Below are positions 8,635 to 17,830 of a DNA stretch of 64,000 bases, piece by piece. Under the pieces are notes generated by a model. That model made no database searches, was not told where the DNA came from, and saw only the letters and a list, made by a program, of their open reading frames with translations. Position 1 is the first letter of the stretch. Every line of letters starts with the position of its first letter. The position numbers and the translations under genes are program-made. This DNA comes from Gammaproteobacteria bacterium HGW-Gammaproteobacteria-15 (lineage in GTDB: Bacteria; Pseudomonadota; Gammaproteobacteria; Enterobacterales; Alteromonadaceae): contig PGZF01000001.1 of assembly GCA_002840125.1 (NCBI GenBank), forward strand, positions 434,001-498,000. Direction: 5' to 3'.

Positions 8635-10599
8635 ATGTCACATCCATTAGTTTATCCGGTACCCGCCAGTGCAGCAAAGCGCTCACTTTTAAATAACGAG
8701 CAATATATGCAGATGTATCAGCAGTCTGTTAGCTCTCCGGAAGCATTCTGGGCGGAACACGGTAAACGTCTGCACTGGTTTACCCCTTTTACCAAGGTTA
8801 AAAATACCAGCTTTGACAGTGGCAAAGTGCATATTAACTGGTTTAGCGACGGTGCACTTAACGCCAGCTACAATTGCCTGGACCGGCACCTGCCTGAGCG
8901 GGCTAATCAGGTTGCCTATTACTGGGAAGGTGACTCACCAGACGTACAAAAATCGGTTACTTATGCACAGTTGCATCAGCAAGTCTGTAAACTGGCTAAC
9001 GGCATGAAAGAGCTGGGCATTAAAAAAGGTGATCGGGTAACGATATATCTGCCAATGATCCCGGAAGCCACAGTGGCACTGCTTGCCTGTGCCCGTATTG
9101 GCGCTGTGCATTCTGTGGTGTTTGCCGGCTTTTCGCCGGATGCGCTGGGCAGCCGTATTATCGACTGTGACTCTAAACTGGTTATTACCGCAGATCAGGC
9201 ACTGCGCGGCAGCCGGGTGACCAACTTAAAAGATAACACCGATATGGCGCTGGCTCACCTGGGAGCAGACTCACCGGTTAAACATGTGCTGGTGGTTAAA
9301 CATGTAGGTAAAAATGTTGATATGCAGGCCGGACAAGACGGCCGGGATGTCTGGTATCACGATTTACTTAACCGGCAAAGTGCTGACTGCCCCGCCGAGC
9401 CAATGAACGCTGAAGACCCGCTGTTTATTTTGTATACCTCCGGCTCTACAGGCAAACCTAAAGGCGTATTGCACACCACCGGTGGTTATATGGTGTGGGC
9501 GTCAATGACGCACCAGTATGTATTTGACTATCATGATGGCGACATCTACTGGTGTGCTGCCGATATCGGCTGGGTAACCGGACATACTTATATTGTCTAT
9601 GGCCCGCTGGCCAACGGTGCCACCAGCGTGTTGTTTGAAGGTGTACCAAACTACCCCAGCGTTAAACGCATGGCGCAAATTGTCGACAAGTATAAAGTAA
9701 ATATCCTTTATACCGCCCCTACCGCGATTCGCGCGCTGATGGCCCATGGTGACGCGCCGGTTGAAGGTGCCAGCCTGACGTCACTGCAAACCCTTGGCAG
9801 CGTGGGTGAACCAATTAACCCCGAGGCATGGAACTGGTATCACGAGAAATTCGGTAACGGTAATTGCCCTATTGTGGACACCTGGTGGCAAACCGAAACC
9901 GGCGGCATTTTGATCACTCCACTACCAGGTTGTACTGAACTTAAGCCCGGCTCTGCCACCCGGCCATTCTTTGGTGTTAAACCAGCAATCGTAGATAACG
10001 AAGGCAAAGAATTAAGCGGTGAGTGTGAAGGCAATCTGGTGATTAAAGACAGCTGGCCGGGGCAAATGCGCACTGTATATGGCGATCACGAGCGCTTTGA
10101 GCAAACCTATTTCAGCACTTACCCGGGCTTATACTTTACCGGTGATGGCGCCAAGCGTGATGCTGATGGTTATTACTGGTTAACCGGCCGTGTGGATGAC
10201 GTACTAAATATTTCCGGCCACCGCTTAGGCACAGCCGAAATTGAAAGTTGTCTGGTTGCCCATGATGCGGTAGCCGAAGCCGCCGTAGTGGGTTACCCGC
10301 ATGATATTAAAGGCCAGGGCATTTATGTTTATGTTACACCAAGGGTAGGTATTGAGCCCAGTAGCGAGCTAACCAAGGCATTGCGTGACTGGGTACGGGA
10401 AGAGATATCGCCGATTGCCACACCGGATTTAATTCAGTGGGCCCCTACCGGTTTACCCAAAACCCGCTCTGGTAAAATTATGCGGCGTATTCTGCGTAAA
10501 ATTGCTGCTAATGAGCATGACCAGTTAGGTGATATTTCCACCCTGGCTGATCCGTCTGTAGTGGAAACGCTGGTCACCAACCGGTTAAACCGTAAATAA
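8635..10599 (+). CDS. acs: Acetate--CoA ligase, acetyl-CoA synthetase (654 aa)
   Basis: AMP-forming enzyme that turns acetate, ATP and CoA into acetyl-CoA through acetyl-AMP. Full family length. Seen: P-loop [11 protein letters not shown] at 267-277, [14 protein letters not shown] of the acyl pocket, the [10 protein letters not shown] segment, the hinge region GRVDDVLN, and the A10 lysine in TRSGKIMRR (Lys614), the residue normally controlled by acetylation. A GGGGA ribosome-binding site precedes the ATG. Followed by a terminator and then crbR/crbS, its likely regulators. Confidence 0.98.
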   Translation: MSHPLVYPVPASAAKRSLLNNEQYMQMYQQSVSSPEAFWAEHGKRLHWFTPFTKVKNTSFDSGKVHINWFSDGALNASYNCLDRHLPERANQVAYYWEGDSPDVQKSVTYAQLHQQVCKLANGMKELGIKKGDRVTIYLPMIPEATVALLACARIGAVHSVVFAGFSPDALGSRIIDCDSKLVITADQALRGSRVTNLKDNTDMALAHLGADSPVKHVLVVKHVGKNVDMQAGQDGRDVWYHDLLNRQSADCPAEPMNAEDPLFILYTSGSTGKPKGVLHTTGGYMVWASMTHQYVFDYHDGDIYWCAADIGWVTGHTYIVYGPLANGATSVLFEGVPNYPSVKRMAQIVDKYKVNILYTAPTAIRALMAHGDAPVEGASLTSLQTLGSVGEPINPEAWNWYHEKFGNGNCPIVDTWWQTETGGILITPLPGCTELKPGSATRPFFGVKPAIVDNEGKELSGECEGNLVIKDSWPGQMRTVYGDHERFEQTYFSTYPGLYFTGDGAKRDADGYYWLTGRVDDVLNISGHRLGTAEIESCLVAHDAVAEAAVVGYPHDIKGQGIYVYVTPRVGIEPSSELTKALRDWVREEISPIATPDLIQWAPTGLPKTRSGKIMRRILRKIAANEHDQLGDISTLADPSVVETLVTNRLNRK

Positions 10600-10649
10600 G
10601 CTATCGGGCAAGTACGCGCTTGACACAGCGCCCTGCTAACCTCAGTATT

Positions 10650-10671
10650 AAAGGCCGCATTCGCGGCCTTT
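10650..10671 (+). terminator. Terminator after acs
   Basis: AAAGGCCGCATTCGCGGCCTTT (10650-10671) forms a GC-rich stem with short A and T tracts on each side, 50 bp after the acs stop. The T run is short, so strength is uncertain. Confidence 0.65.
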
Positions 10672-10719
10672 CTCACAAGAATGGCATAATAATTACAATA
10701 CCCTTCGCTGGAGGACAAG

Positions 10720-11400
10720 ATGGCTAAACTGATCGTCGCAGACGACCACCCGCTGTTTCGCAATGCGCTGATAAACGCCATCAGCAGCACTTTTGCCACC
10801 AAAGCTACCATTGAAACTGACAGCTTTGAAAGCACCTGTGTTGCACTGGAACAACACCCGGATACCGATCTGCTGCTGCTGGATTTGCACATGCCGGGAA
10901 ACTGCGGCTTTTTGGGGCTGATACAGTTACGCAAAAACTATCCTGCCCTGCCAATAGTCGTTATCTCTGCCAGTGAAGAGCTGGATGTTATTCGTCGGGT
11001 TATGGCATTTGGCGCTTCAGCTTATGTGCCTAAATCTGCCAACCCGCTGGATATCAGCGCGGCTTTAAATGCCGTCATGGCCGGAGAGTTATGGGTACCC
11101 GTGCGGCTGAAAAACCAGGTGCTGGATATCCACAGCCGCGAGGCAGAAGATGATCTGGATCTGGCGGCGCGCGTGGCTCAGTTAACTCAGCAGCAATACA
11201 AGGTGTTGTATTATCTGACCGAAGGCTGGCTTAACAAGCAAATCGCCTACGATTTACATATTTCAGAAGCCACAGTAAAAGCGCACATTACTGCCATATT
11301 TCGCAAGCTTGGCGTTACCAACCGCACTCAGGTGGTTATTCAGGCTCAGCGCCTGACTCTGGAGCCACCTGTCGACAGAGCCATGGCACAGCAACACTAA
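10720..11400 (+). CDS. crbR: LuxR-family response regulator, CrbR-type (226 aa)
   Basis: Receiver domain (1-120) with the acidic pair Asp8/Asp9, phosphorylation site Asp55 (LLLDLHMPG) and Lys105, then a LuxR/NarL helix-turn-helix (about 160-220: TEGWLNKQIAYDLHISEATVKAHITAIFRKLGV in substance). A GGAGG site lies 7 bp before the ATG. It sits between acs and, on the other strand, the symporter-kinase CrbS. In Vibrio and Pseudomonas relatives this pair (CrbS/R, MxtR/ErbR) switches on acs for acetate use, so the context strongly supports the name. Confidence 0.85.
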   Translation: MAKLIVADDHPLFRNALINAISSTFATKATIETDSFESTCVALEQHPDTDLLLLDLHMPGNCGFLGLIQLRKNYPALPIVVISASEELDVIRRVMAFGASAYVPKSANPLDISAALNAVMAGELWVPVRLKNQVLDIHSREAEDDLDLAARVAQLTQQQYKVLYYLTEGWLNKQIAYDLHISEATVKAHITAIFRKLGVTNRTQVVIQAQRLTLEPPVDRAMAQQH

Positions 11401-11412
11401 GATTAAAACGCA

Positions 11413-14400
11413 TTAAGCTGGCGGGTTATTTTGCTCCTGAGCACGCTTTAGCATTCTGAGATGATTAAGGCTGGCACGCAATGCTGCCGGCTTAATAGGT
11501 TTAGCCAGAAACATCAAACCGTGTTGTCTGGCTTTAAGTGCCAGGCCGGTTTCTGGCGACGCTGACACTAAAATGCCATTCACCTGCCCCCATACCGGTT
11601 TAATTTTTTCATACAACTGCAGGCCATTTAAATTCTGCCCAAGCTGATAATCTATTAATAATGCATCAGGCGCGCTGTGCTGCTGCGCATACTCCAGTAA
11701 ACTCTGCTCATCATAAAAACACTGCACATTCTGTACCTGCCATTGCTCTAACAGCACTTTTAATGCAGCCAGGTTTGCCGCATCATCATCGACACATACC
11801 ACAGATAAGCCCAGCACCGGCCGGTGTACTGCAACAACCGGCAACGGAAATTCAACCCTTTGCGCTATATCCACCAGCGGCAAACTGATACTAAATACAC
11901 TGCCCTTACCAGGCCACGACGCTACCGCCAGCGTATGGCCGAGTAATTTTGCCATACGGTTGACCACCCCCAGCCCCAGGCCAACCCCCTGCTCACCTTT
12001 GGCTGTAGCGTCGATACGGTAGAAATCTTCAAAAATACGCTGTAAATCAGCCTCACCAATACCGGGGCCAGTATCCCATACCTGAATTAACAGCTGGTTT
12101 TGCCGCTTTCTGCAACCAAGCACAATACGGCCTTTTTTCGTGTATTTTATCGCATTTGACAGCATATTCTGCAAAATACGCCTTAAGTACATCGGATCGG
12201 TTTGCACCTGATAGTCGGCCGCTTTTACTGCCAGCCCCAGGCCTTTTTGCTGTGCCAGTAAATTAAATTCGTCTGACAACTGCGACAGCAGCTCTTTTAA
12301 CGACACCGTTTGTACATCAGGTGATAGCTTACCATCATCCAGTTTAGCAATTTCCAGCAAGGTGGAAATCAGCTCTTCTGACGCTTTTAGCGAGTTATCC
12401 AGTTGGCCAATAATATGTTGTTGCTGGCCGGTATCTTTGCTGCCTGCCAGCGCTGCGGTAAATAGCCTGGCCGCATTCAGCGGCTGTAAGATATCGTGGC
12501 TGGCCAATGCCAGAAAGCGGGTTTTAGAGGCATTAGCGGCTTCTGCTTCGGCTTTGGCCTGCAGCAACTGCAGTTCTGTTTCACGCCGCCGCCGTACTTC
12601 ACCCAATAATTCATGGTTAATCTCAGAAATGGTCTGGGTGCGTTCCTGTACCCTGTCCTCCAGATGCTGTTTTGCCTCAGCCAGCCCCTGCACCGCTTTA
12701 ACATGGTCAGAAATATCGGTAAAGCTGGTAACAAAGCCGCCGCCCGGTATCGGGTTGCCGCGCATTTCTATCACCTTACCGTCCGGGCGTACCCGCTGAA
12801 ATACATGCGCTGTACCGTTTTGCATATGGCCGATACGTTTTTCTACGTGTTCATCAGCTGTACCTGGCCCGCACAGGCCGCGCTCAGCATTAAAGCGCAC
12901 TATGTCGGCTATCGGCCGGCCTACCCGCACCATGGCTTCGGGGTAATCAAACATATCCAGATATGCCCGGTTCCAGGCTACCAGTTTCAGCTCTCTGTCC
13001 ACTACACTAACCCCCTGGCTTAAGTGCTCCAGGGTAGAGAACAGAATTTTACGCGAAAACTGGATCGCCTGCGTTGTATCATCAAACAAGGTGACCACAT
13101 CTTCAAAACCGAGCTGGCGGCCTTCCAGTACAGCATTAACCATTGCCGATGCAGAAGAGGCACCAATAACCCCGGCTAATTCACGCTCTACATGCTCAAC
13201 CAGGCCGACACTGGGTAAATCATCCAGTTGCAGCGCAGTATGCTGGCGGCGGCCGTATTCCAGCAAACACTCGTTGGCCCGGCTGGCACCAACAAAACGC
13301 TCCAGCAGAATTTTTAAGTCTTTATTACGAATGCGAATGCGCCGTGCAGGTGTATCCTGATGGTTTACCGGCAAATTAGGCTTAACAAAGGCAACAGCCT
13401 GCAGCCTGTCTTGCAAATTAACCTGCATCATTAACGAGCCCAGAATATAAAACAGCAGGTTAAAACCTAACGAGAAAAACACGCCGTGGCTTAAGCTGTC
13501 CAGCTCAGTACCAAATAGTGCTGTCGGCACCAGCCAGGGCCAGCCAAACAAGCCGGTTTGCATAATGTTACTGTCAATAGCGCCGGTACTGACTAACTGC
13601 GGTAGCATCAGGGTGAAAAACCACAGCGAAAAACCCACTGCCAAGCCCAGATAGACGCCCCAGGCATTACCCCGGCGCCAATACAAGCCACCGATCACTG
13701 CCGGTGCCAGCTGGATCACCAGCGCAAACGCCAGCAAACCCGTTTCAGCCAGCTCGTAATTACGGGCAAACACGCGGTAATATAAATAGGACAGCGCCAT
13801 CACCAGAATGATCATACTGCGCCGTACCAGCAGGATCAGCAGGCTGTAATCGTGTGGCAGGCCCTGTTTTTTACTACTGCGCAATAAGCCGGGCATAATC
13901 ACATCGTTACTGATCATTGTCGACAGCGCCAGCGTAGCGATAATAATCATTGATGTTGCTGCCGAAAAACCGCCAATAAATACCAGCACACTTAACGTGT
14001 TCCAGCCCGACTGTGCCGGAATAAGCAATACAAAGCTATCAGCAGCATTAAGCGCATTTGGAAACAACTGCATACCGCCAATAGCGATAGGAATAACCAC
14101 GATGGTGACTAAAAATAAGTACAGCGAAAACCAGCGCCGGGCATGACGCAAATGATGATGTGAGACATTTTCGACAAAGGCGACATGAAACTGCCGCGGC
14201 AACAGAAACACCGCCGCCATGGCCAGAATGGTTTTGGTTATAAACTCTACCACGCCGTGACCATTACTGTTTTGCTGTTGTGCCATGGCATGTTCGGCAA
14301 AACGCTCAAACACACTGGTATCGTCTGCCAGCACAAACACATACACCGCCAGCCCCAGCATCAGCAAAGCAAATAACTTTACGACTGACTCAAAAGCAAT

Positions 14401-14979
14401 AGCCACCATAACGCCGCGGCTTTGCTCGGTCAGGTGCAACTTACGCGTGCCAAACAAAATAGCAAAAAATGCCATTGCCAGCGCACTTAAAAAGGCACTG
14501 TCCTGCCACCAATTCGCCGCTTCGTCACTAAAATCGCCGCCGAGCAGTACATGATAAGAGCTGGACACGGCTTTTAGCTGCAGTGCGATATAAGGCACCA
14601 CCACCACCAGGCAGATTAACGACGCCAGCAGAGCAATATTTTTACGTTTACCGTAACGGGCAGAGATAAAATCGGCAACGGAGGTAACGTTTTGCTTTTT
14701 TGCCACATACAGCAGTTTAAATAAAAATGGCTGGGCAAATATAAACAGCAAAATAGGCCCCAGGTAAATGGGAATATAGTCCCAGCCCTGGGTAACAGCA
14801 GTACCTACAGCACCATAGTAAGTCCAGGAGGTGCAATACACGGCCAGAGCCAGGCTATAGATCAGCCCCCCATACTTTCGTATTAGTTTGTCATCAGCAT
14901 GGCGCTCGCCCCAGTTGGCAATAAGGAACAAACCACCTACATATAACAACGCCAATAAGGCAACTACCCACGCGGCCAC
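11413..14979 (-). CDS. crbS: Hybrid sensor histidine kinase with sodium/solute symporter domain, CrbS-type (1188 aa)
   Basis: Domain order: an SLC5-like transporter module of about 12-13 membrane helices (1-510), a linker/STAC-like region, a PAS domain (about 650-760, SQGVSVVDRELKLVAWN), a coiled coil (760-815), HisKA with phospho-acceptor His828 (LASHDILQPLNAA), HATPase with NMLSNAIKYT and DTGPGIG/GVGLGLGVV, and a C-terminal receiver with Asp1110. Start is GTG at 14979 with GGGAG six bases upstream; the nearby ATG is out of frame. The kinase converges on crbR (12 bp between stops) rather than forming an operon with it. Whether the transporter part moves a substrate or only senses flux is not visible. 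Confidence 0.88.
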   Translation of the reverse strand: MAAWVVALLALLYVGGLFLIANWGERHADDKLIRKYGGLIYSLALAVYCTSWTYYGAVGTAVTQGWDYIPIYLGPILLFIFAQPFLFKLLYVAKKQNVTSVADFISARYGKRKNIALLASLICLVVVVPYIALQLKAVSSSYHVLLGGDFSDEAANWWQDSAFLSALAMAFFAILFGTRKLHLTEQSRGVMVAIAFESVVKLFALLMLGLAVYVFVLADDTSVFERFAEHAMAQQQNSNGHGVVEFITKTILAMAAVFLLPRQFHVAFVENVSHHHLRHARRWFSLYLFLVTIVVIPIAIGGMQLFPNALNAADSFVLLIPAQSGWNTLSVLVFIGGFSAATSMIIIATLALSTMISNDVIMPGLLRSSKKQGLPHDYSLLILLVRRSMIILVMALSYLYYRVFARNYELAETGLLAFALVIQLAPAVIGGLYWRRGNAWGVYLGLAVGFSLWFFTLMLPQLVSTGAIDSNIMQTGLFGWPWLVPTALFGTELDSLSHGVFFSLGFNLLFYILGSLMMQVNLQDRLQAVAFVKPNLPVNHQDTPARRIRIRNKDLKILLERFVGASRANECLLEYGRRQHTALQLDDLPSVGLVEHVERELAGVIGASSASAMVNAVLEGRQLGFEDVVTLFDDTTQAIQFSRKILFSTLEHLSQGVSVVDRELKLVAWNRAYLDMFDYPEAMVRVGRPIADIVRFNAERGLCGPGTADEHVEKRIGHMQNGTAHVFQRVRPDGKVIEMRGNPIPGGGFVTSFTDISDHVKAVQGLAEAKQHLEDRVQERTQTISEINHELLGEVRRRRETELQLLQAKAEAEAANASKTRFLALASHDILQPLNAARLFTAALAGSKDTGQQQHIIGQLDNSLKASEELISTLLEIAKLDDGKLSPDVQTVSLKELLSQLSDEFNLLAQQKGLGLAVKAADYQVQTDPMYLRRILQNMLSNAIKYTKKGRIVLGCRKRQNQLLIQVWDTGPGIGEADLQRIFEDFYRIDATAKGEQGVGLGLGVVNRMAKLLGHTLAVASWPGKGSVFSISLPLVDIAQRVEFPLPVVAVHRPVLGLSVVCVDDDAANLAALKVLLEQWQVQNVQCFYDEQSLLEYAQQHSAPDALLIDYQLGQNLNGLQLYEKIKPVWGQVNGILVSASPETGLALKARQHGLMFLAKPIKPAALRASLNHLRMLKRAQEQNNPPA

Positions 14980-15054
14980 TGCATTCTCCCATTCTTATTC
15001 TGGTTTACTTTTGGCTCAGCGCGGGCCACAAGTCAACTATCTGCGCTACGGCTT

Positions 15055-15097
15055 CGACTAAAGTCGGGCTTTCACTTGTGTTAACTACTGCTAGATT
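15055..15097 (+). promoter_or_regulatory. Candidate CrbR operator and promoter of the symporter operon
   Basis: CGACT-AA-AGTCG (15055-15066) is a perfect palindrome with 5-bp arms. TAGATT at 15092-15097 is the likely -10, with CTTTCA at the -35 position (15069-15074). Core sequence, distance to the -10 (about 31.5 bp from the centre) and distance to the start codon (about 79 bp) match the acs site. Regulator identity is inferred. Confidence 0.5.
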
Positions 15098-15138
15098 AAC
15101 TTTGCGAGATAAAAATAACAAAGGAAAGGAGTGTATTT

Positions 15139-15402
15139 ATGACAGAGCACGATCGCAACGCGGCGGCTTACTGGTCAGCGAACCTTCGCTTGATCATTGG
15201 CAGCCTCATTATCTGGGCTTTGGTGTCATATGGTTTTGGGATCCTGTTACGGCCCATGCTATCAGGCATCACAGTAGGCGGTACCGACATTGGTTTCTGG
15301 TTTGCACAACAGGGGTCTATCTTAACCTTTATCGTATTAATCTTCTTCTATGCCTGGAGAATGAATAAGCTTGATAAAGAATTTGGCTTAAGCGAGGAGT
15401 AA
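15139..15402 (+). CDS. DUF4212 small membrane subunit of sodium/solute symporter (87 aa)
   Basis: Two predicted membrane helices (about 19-38 and 53-75) and a charged C-terminus. The family is found beside VC_2705-type sodium/solute symporters and is thought to be an accessory subunit. The ATG at 15139 has an AGGAG site at 15126-15130, which decides against the longer overlapping reading of this region. The symporter starts 8 bp after the stop, with GAGG just before it, so the two are translationally close. Confidence 0.88.
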   Translation: MTEHDRNAAAYWSANLRLIIGSLIIWALVSYGFGILLRPMLSGITVGGTDIGFWFAQQGSILTFIVLIFFYAWRMNKLDKEFGLSEE

Positions 15403-15409
15403 ACCCGTC

Positions 15410-17176
15410 ATGAGTCAATTTGCAATTAACTTAATATTTGTACTGGGATCATTTGCACTCTACATCGGTATTGCATTCTGGGCCCGGGCCGGTTCAACCA
15501 AAGAGTTCTATGTTGCCGGCGGTGGCGTACACCCGGTAATGAACGGTATGGCAACAGCCGCTGACTGGATGTCTGCAGCATCTTTTATTTCTATGGCAGG
15601 CTTAATAGCTGCCGGGGGTTATGCTAACTCTACTTATCTGATGGGCTGGACTGGCGGTTATGTGCTGCTGGCTATGTTACTTGCGCCCTACCTGCGTAAG
15701 TTTGGTAAATTTACGGTACCGGAATTTATCGGTGATCGTTTTTACAGCAAAAATGCCCGTTTTGTTGCAGTAGCCTGTTTAATCATTGCCTCAGTAACTT
15801 ACGTTATCGGCCAGATGACCGGTGCCGGCGTAGCATTCTCACGCTTCCTGGAAGTTGAAAACAATACCGGCCTGATGATTGCCGGTATCGTAGTATTCTT
15901 CTATGCAGTTTTGGGTGGCATGAAAGGTATTACCTACACTCAGGTTGCGCAGTATGTGGTACTGATTATTGCTTACACCATTCCTGCGGTGTTTATTTCA
16001 TTACAACTGACAGGCAACTTCCTGCCACCATTGGGTTTGTTCTCTAACCATGTTGAATCCGGTATACCGTTATTGCAAAAACTGGATATGGTTGTGCGTG
16101 ATTTGGGTTTTGTTGATTACACCGCTGATGTATCAAACAAACTGAATATGGTGTTATTTACCCTGTCACTGATGATTGGTACAGCCGGTTTACCACACGT
16201 AATTATTCGCTTCTTCACTGTGCCTAAAGTATCTGATGCCCGCTGGTCTGCCGGTTGGGCTCTGGTATTTATTGCCCTGCTGTATTTAACTGCACCTGCA
16301 GTAGCCTCTATGGCACGGTTAAACCTGTTAACCACTATTTACCCAGCTGGCCCTACTGCTGACGCTATACAGTACTCAGAACGTCCTGACTGGATTAAAA
16401 ACTGGGAACAAACCGGTTTAATTAAGTTTGAAGATAAAAATGGTGATGGCCGTATTCAGCTTTATAACGACAGCGCCGCCTTTAAAGCGACAGCTGACGA
16501 ACGTGGCTGGAATGGTAATGAACTGACGGTTAACAACGATATTCTGGTATTAGCCAACCCTGAAATTGCTAATTTACCAGGCTGGGTTGTAGGTTTAATT
16601 GCAGCCGGTGGTTTAGCGGCAGCATTATCTACTGCTGCAGGCTTGTTACTGGCCATTTCGTCGGCTATCAGCCATGACTTAATTAAAGGCTCAATTAACC
16701 CTAATATCAGTGAAAAAGGTGAATTGCTGGCCGCAAGGATCTCCATGGCTGTTGCCATAGTGGTGGCCACCTGGCTGGGGATGAACCCGCCTGGTTTCGC
16801 AGCGCAGGTAGTGGCACTGGCATTTGGTATTGCCGCGGCGTCTATCTTCCCGGCGCTGATGATGGGTATTTTCTCCAAACGGGTAAATAACAAAGGTGCT
16901 ATTGCAGGTATGCTGGCAGGCTTGCTGTCCACTGTAATTTACATCTTCCTGTTCCTGGGCTGGTTCTTTATTCCTGGTACAGCAATGCTGGCTAACACGC
17001 CGGACAACTGGCTGTTTGGCATATCGCCACTGTCATTCGGCGCTGTAGGTGCAATGATTAACTTTATTGTTGCCTTTGCGGTATCGTCTGCCACAGAAGC
17101 ACCACCGCTACGGATCCAGGAACTGGTAGAAAGCGTGCGTTATCCCAAAGGCGCAGGTTCAGCTAGCGGCCACTAA
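15410..17176 (+). CDS. Sodium/solute symporter, ActP/VC_2705 type (588 aa), probable acetate uptake
   Basis: SLC5-family transporter with many membrane helices. Seen: FYVAGGGVHPVMNGMATAADWMSAASFISMAG near the N-terminus, typical of the acetate/short-chain monocarboxylate branch, and FAAQVVALAFGIAAASIFPALMMGIFSKR near the C-terminus. A hydrophilic insertion around residues 320-380 (DKNGDGRIQLYND resembles an EF-hand-like Asp-rich loop) separates helices. Together with the DUF4212 subunit, the operator shared with acs, and crbS/R next door, acetate or a related acid is the likely substrate; this is inference. Confidence 0.88.
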   Translation: MSQFAINLIFVLGSFALYIGIAFWARAGSTKEFYVAGGGVHPVMNGMATAADWMSAASFISMAGLIAAGGYANSTYLMGWTGGYVLLAMLLAPYLRKFGKFTVPEFIGDRFYSKNARFVAVACLIIASVTYVIGQMTGAGVAFSRFLEVENNTGLMIAGIVVFFYAVLGGMKGITYTQVAQYVVLIIAYTIPAVFISLQLTGNFLPPLGLFSNHVESGIPLLQKLDMVVRDLGFVDYTADVSNKLNMVLFTLSLMIGTAGLPHVIIRFFTVPKVSDARWSAGWALVFIALLYLTAPAVASMARLNLLTTIYPAGPTADAIQYSERPDWIKNWEQTGLIKFEDKNGDGRIQLYNDSAAFKATADERGWNGNELTVNNDILVLANPEIANLPGWVVGLIAAGGLAAALSTAAGLLLAISSAISHDLIKGSINPNISEKGELLAARISMAVAIVVATWLGMNPPGFAAQVVALAFGIAAASIFPALMMGIFSKRVNNKGAIAGMLAGLLSTVIYIFLFLGWFFIPGTAMLANTPDNWLFGISPLSFGAVGAMINFIVAFAVSSATEAPPLRIQELVESVRYPKGAGSASGH

Positions 17177-17227
17177 GAAACGCAGTAAACTTGCTTTAAA
17201 AGTCAGAGCAAGGCAAAAATAGTAAAG

Positions 17228-17255
17228 CGGGCTTTCATGGTGAAAGCCCGTCTTT
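17228..17255 (+). terminator. Hairpin terminator after the symporter gene
   Basis: CGGGCTTTCA-TGG-TGAAAGCCCG (17228-17250) followed by TCTTTTT. It lies only 15 bp before the next gene, so it may act as a partial terminator that lowers expression of the genes downstream. Confidence 0.7.
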
Positions 17256-17270
17256 TTCAGGGACAACACT

Positions 17271-17801
17271 ATGCTATGGGAACTGATTGCAACGGTATTC
17301 GCAGGGCTTGGCGCTGCAGGTATTGCACTGTTACTGCGTAAATTAACTAAAAATCGGGCTCCGCGCTGGCTAATACCAGTGTTTGCCGGAGCAGCGATGC
17401 TAGGGTTTCAGATCCAAAGTGAGTACACCTGGTATCAGCATACCGCCAGCCGCTTACCCGCTGGTGTGGTAGCGATAAAAAAGATAGAGCAACAAACCGC
17501 GTTGCGGCCATGGAGCTACCTGCATCCGCAAACGTTGCGCTTTATCGCTGCAGACGTAGCCAATGCGTCAGCAAATAATCTTAACCCAGACGTAAAGCTG
17601 GTTGATTTGTATTTTTTTGAACGGCGTGCCCAGGCGCGGCGTGTACCACAGGTAGTGCATTGTCGTCAGCATGCCCAGGCCGATTTTAGTGCCCAGTTGC
17701 AAATCCCTGAGGGTGATACAGCCGTGAATGCCAGCTGGAAAAAACTCAGTAGTGATGATCCTTTACTGACTGCACTGTGCAGTAACGAAGAACATAATTA
17801 A
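17271..17801 (+). CDS. Conserved hypothetical membrane-anchored protein (176 aa)
   Basis: Not recognised. Two hydrophobic segments (about 5-22 and 33-48) are followed by a soluble domain of about 120 residues with no catalytic motif I can name; two cysteines (in VVHCRQH and TALCSNEE) lie in it. The topology suggests an N-terminal anchor with the soluble part on one side of the inner membrane. It is placed between the symporter and the cNMP/CBS protein on the same strand, so a link to that set is likely. Confidence 0.7.
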   Translation: MLWELIATVFAGLGAAGIALLLRKLTKNRAPRWLIPVFAGAAMLGFQIQSEYTWYQHTASRLPAGVVAIKKIEQQTALRPWSYLHPQTLRFIAADVANASANNLNPDVKLVDLYFFERRAQARRVPQVVHCRQHAQADFSAQLQIPEGDTAVNASWKKLSSDDPLLTALCSNEEHN

Positions 17802-17830
17802 CCCTGTAGTTCGGTTTAACCGGAGAAAAA

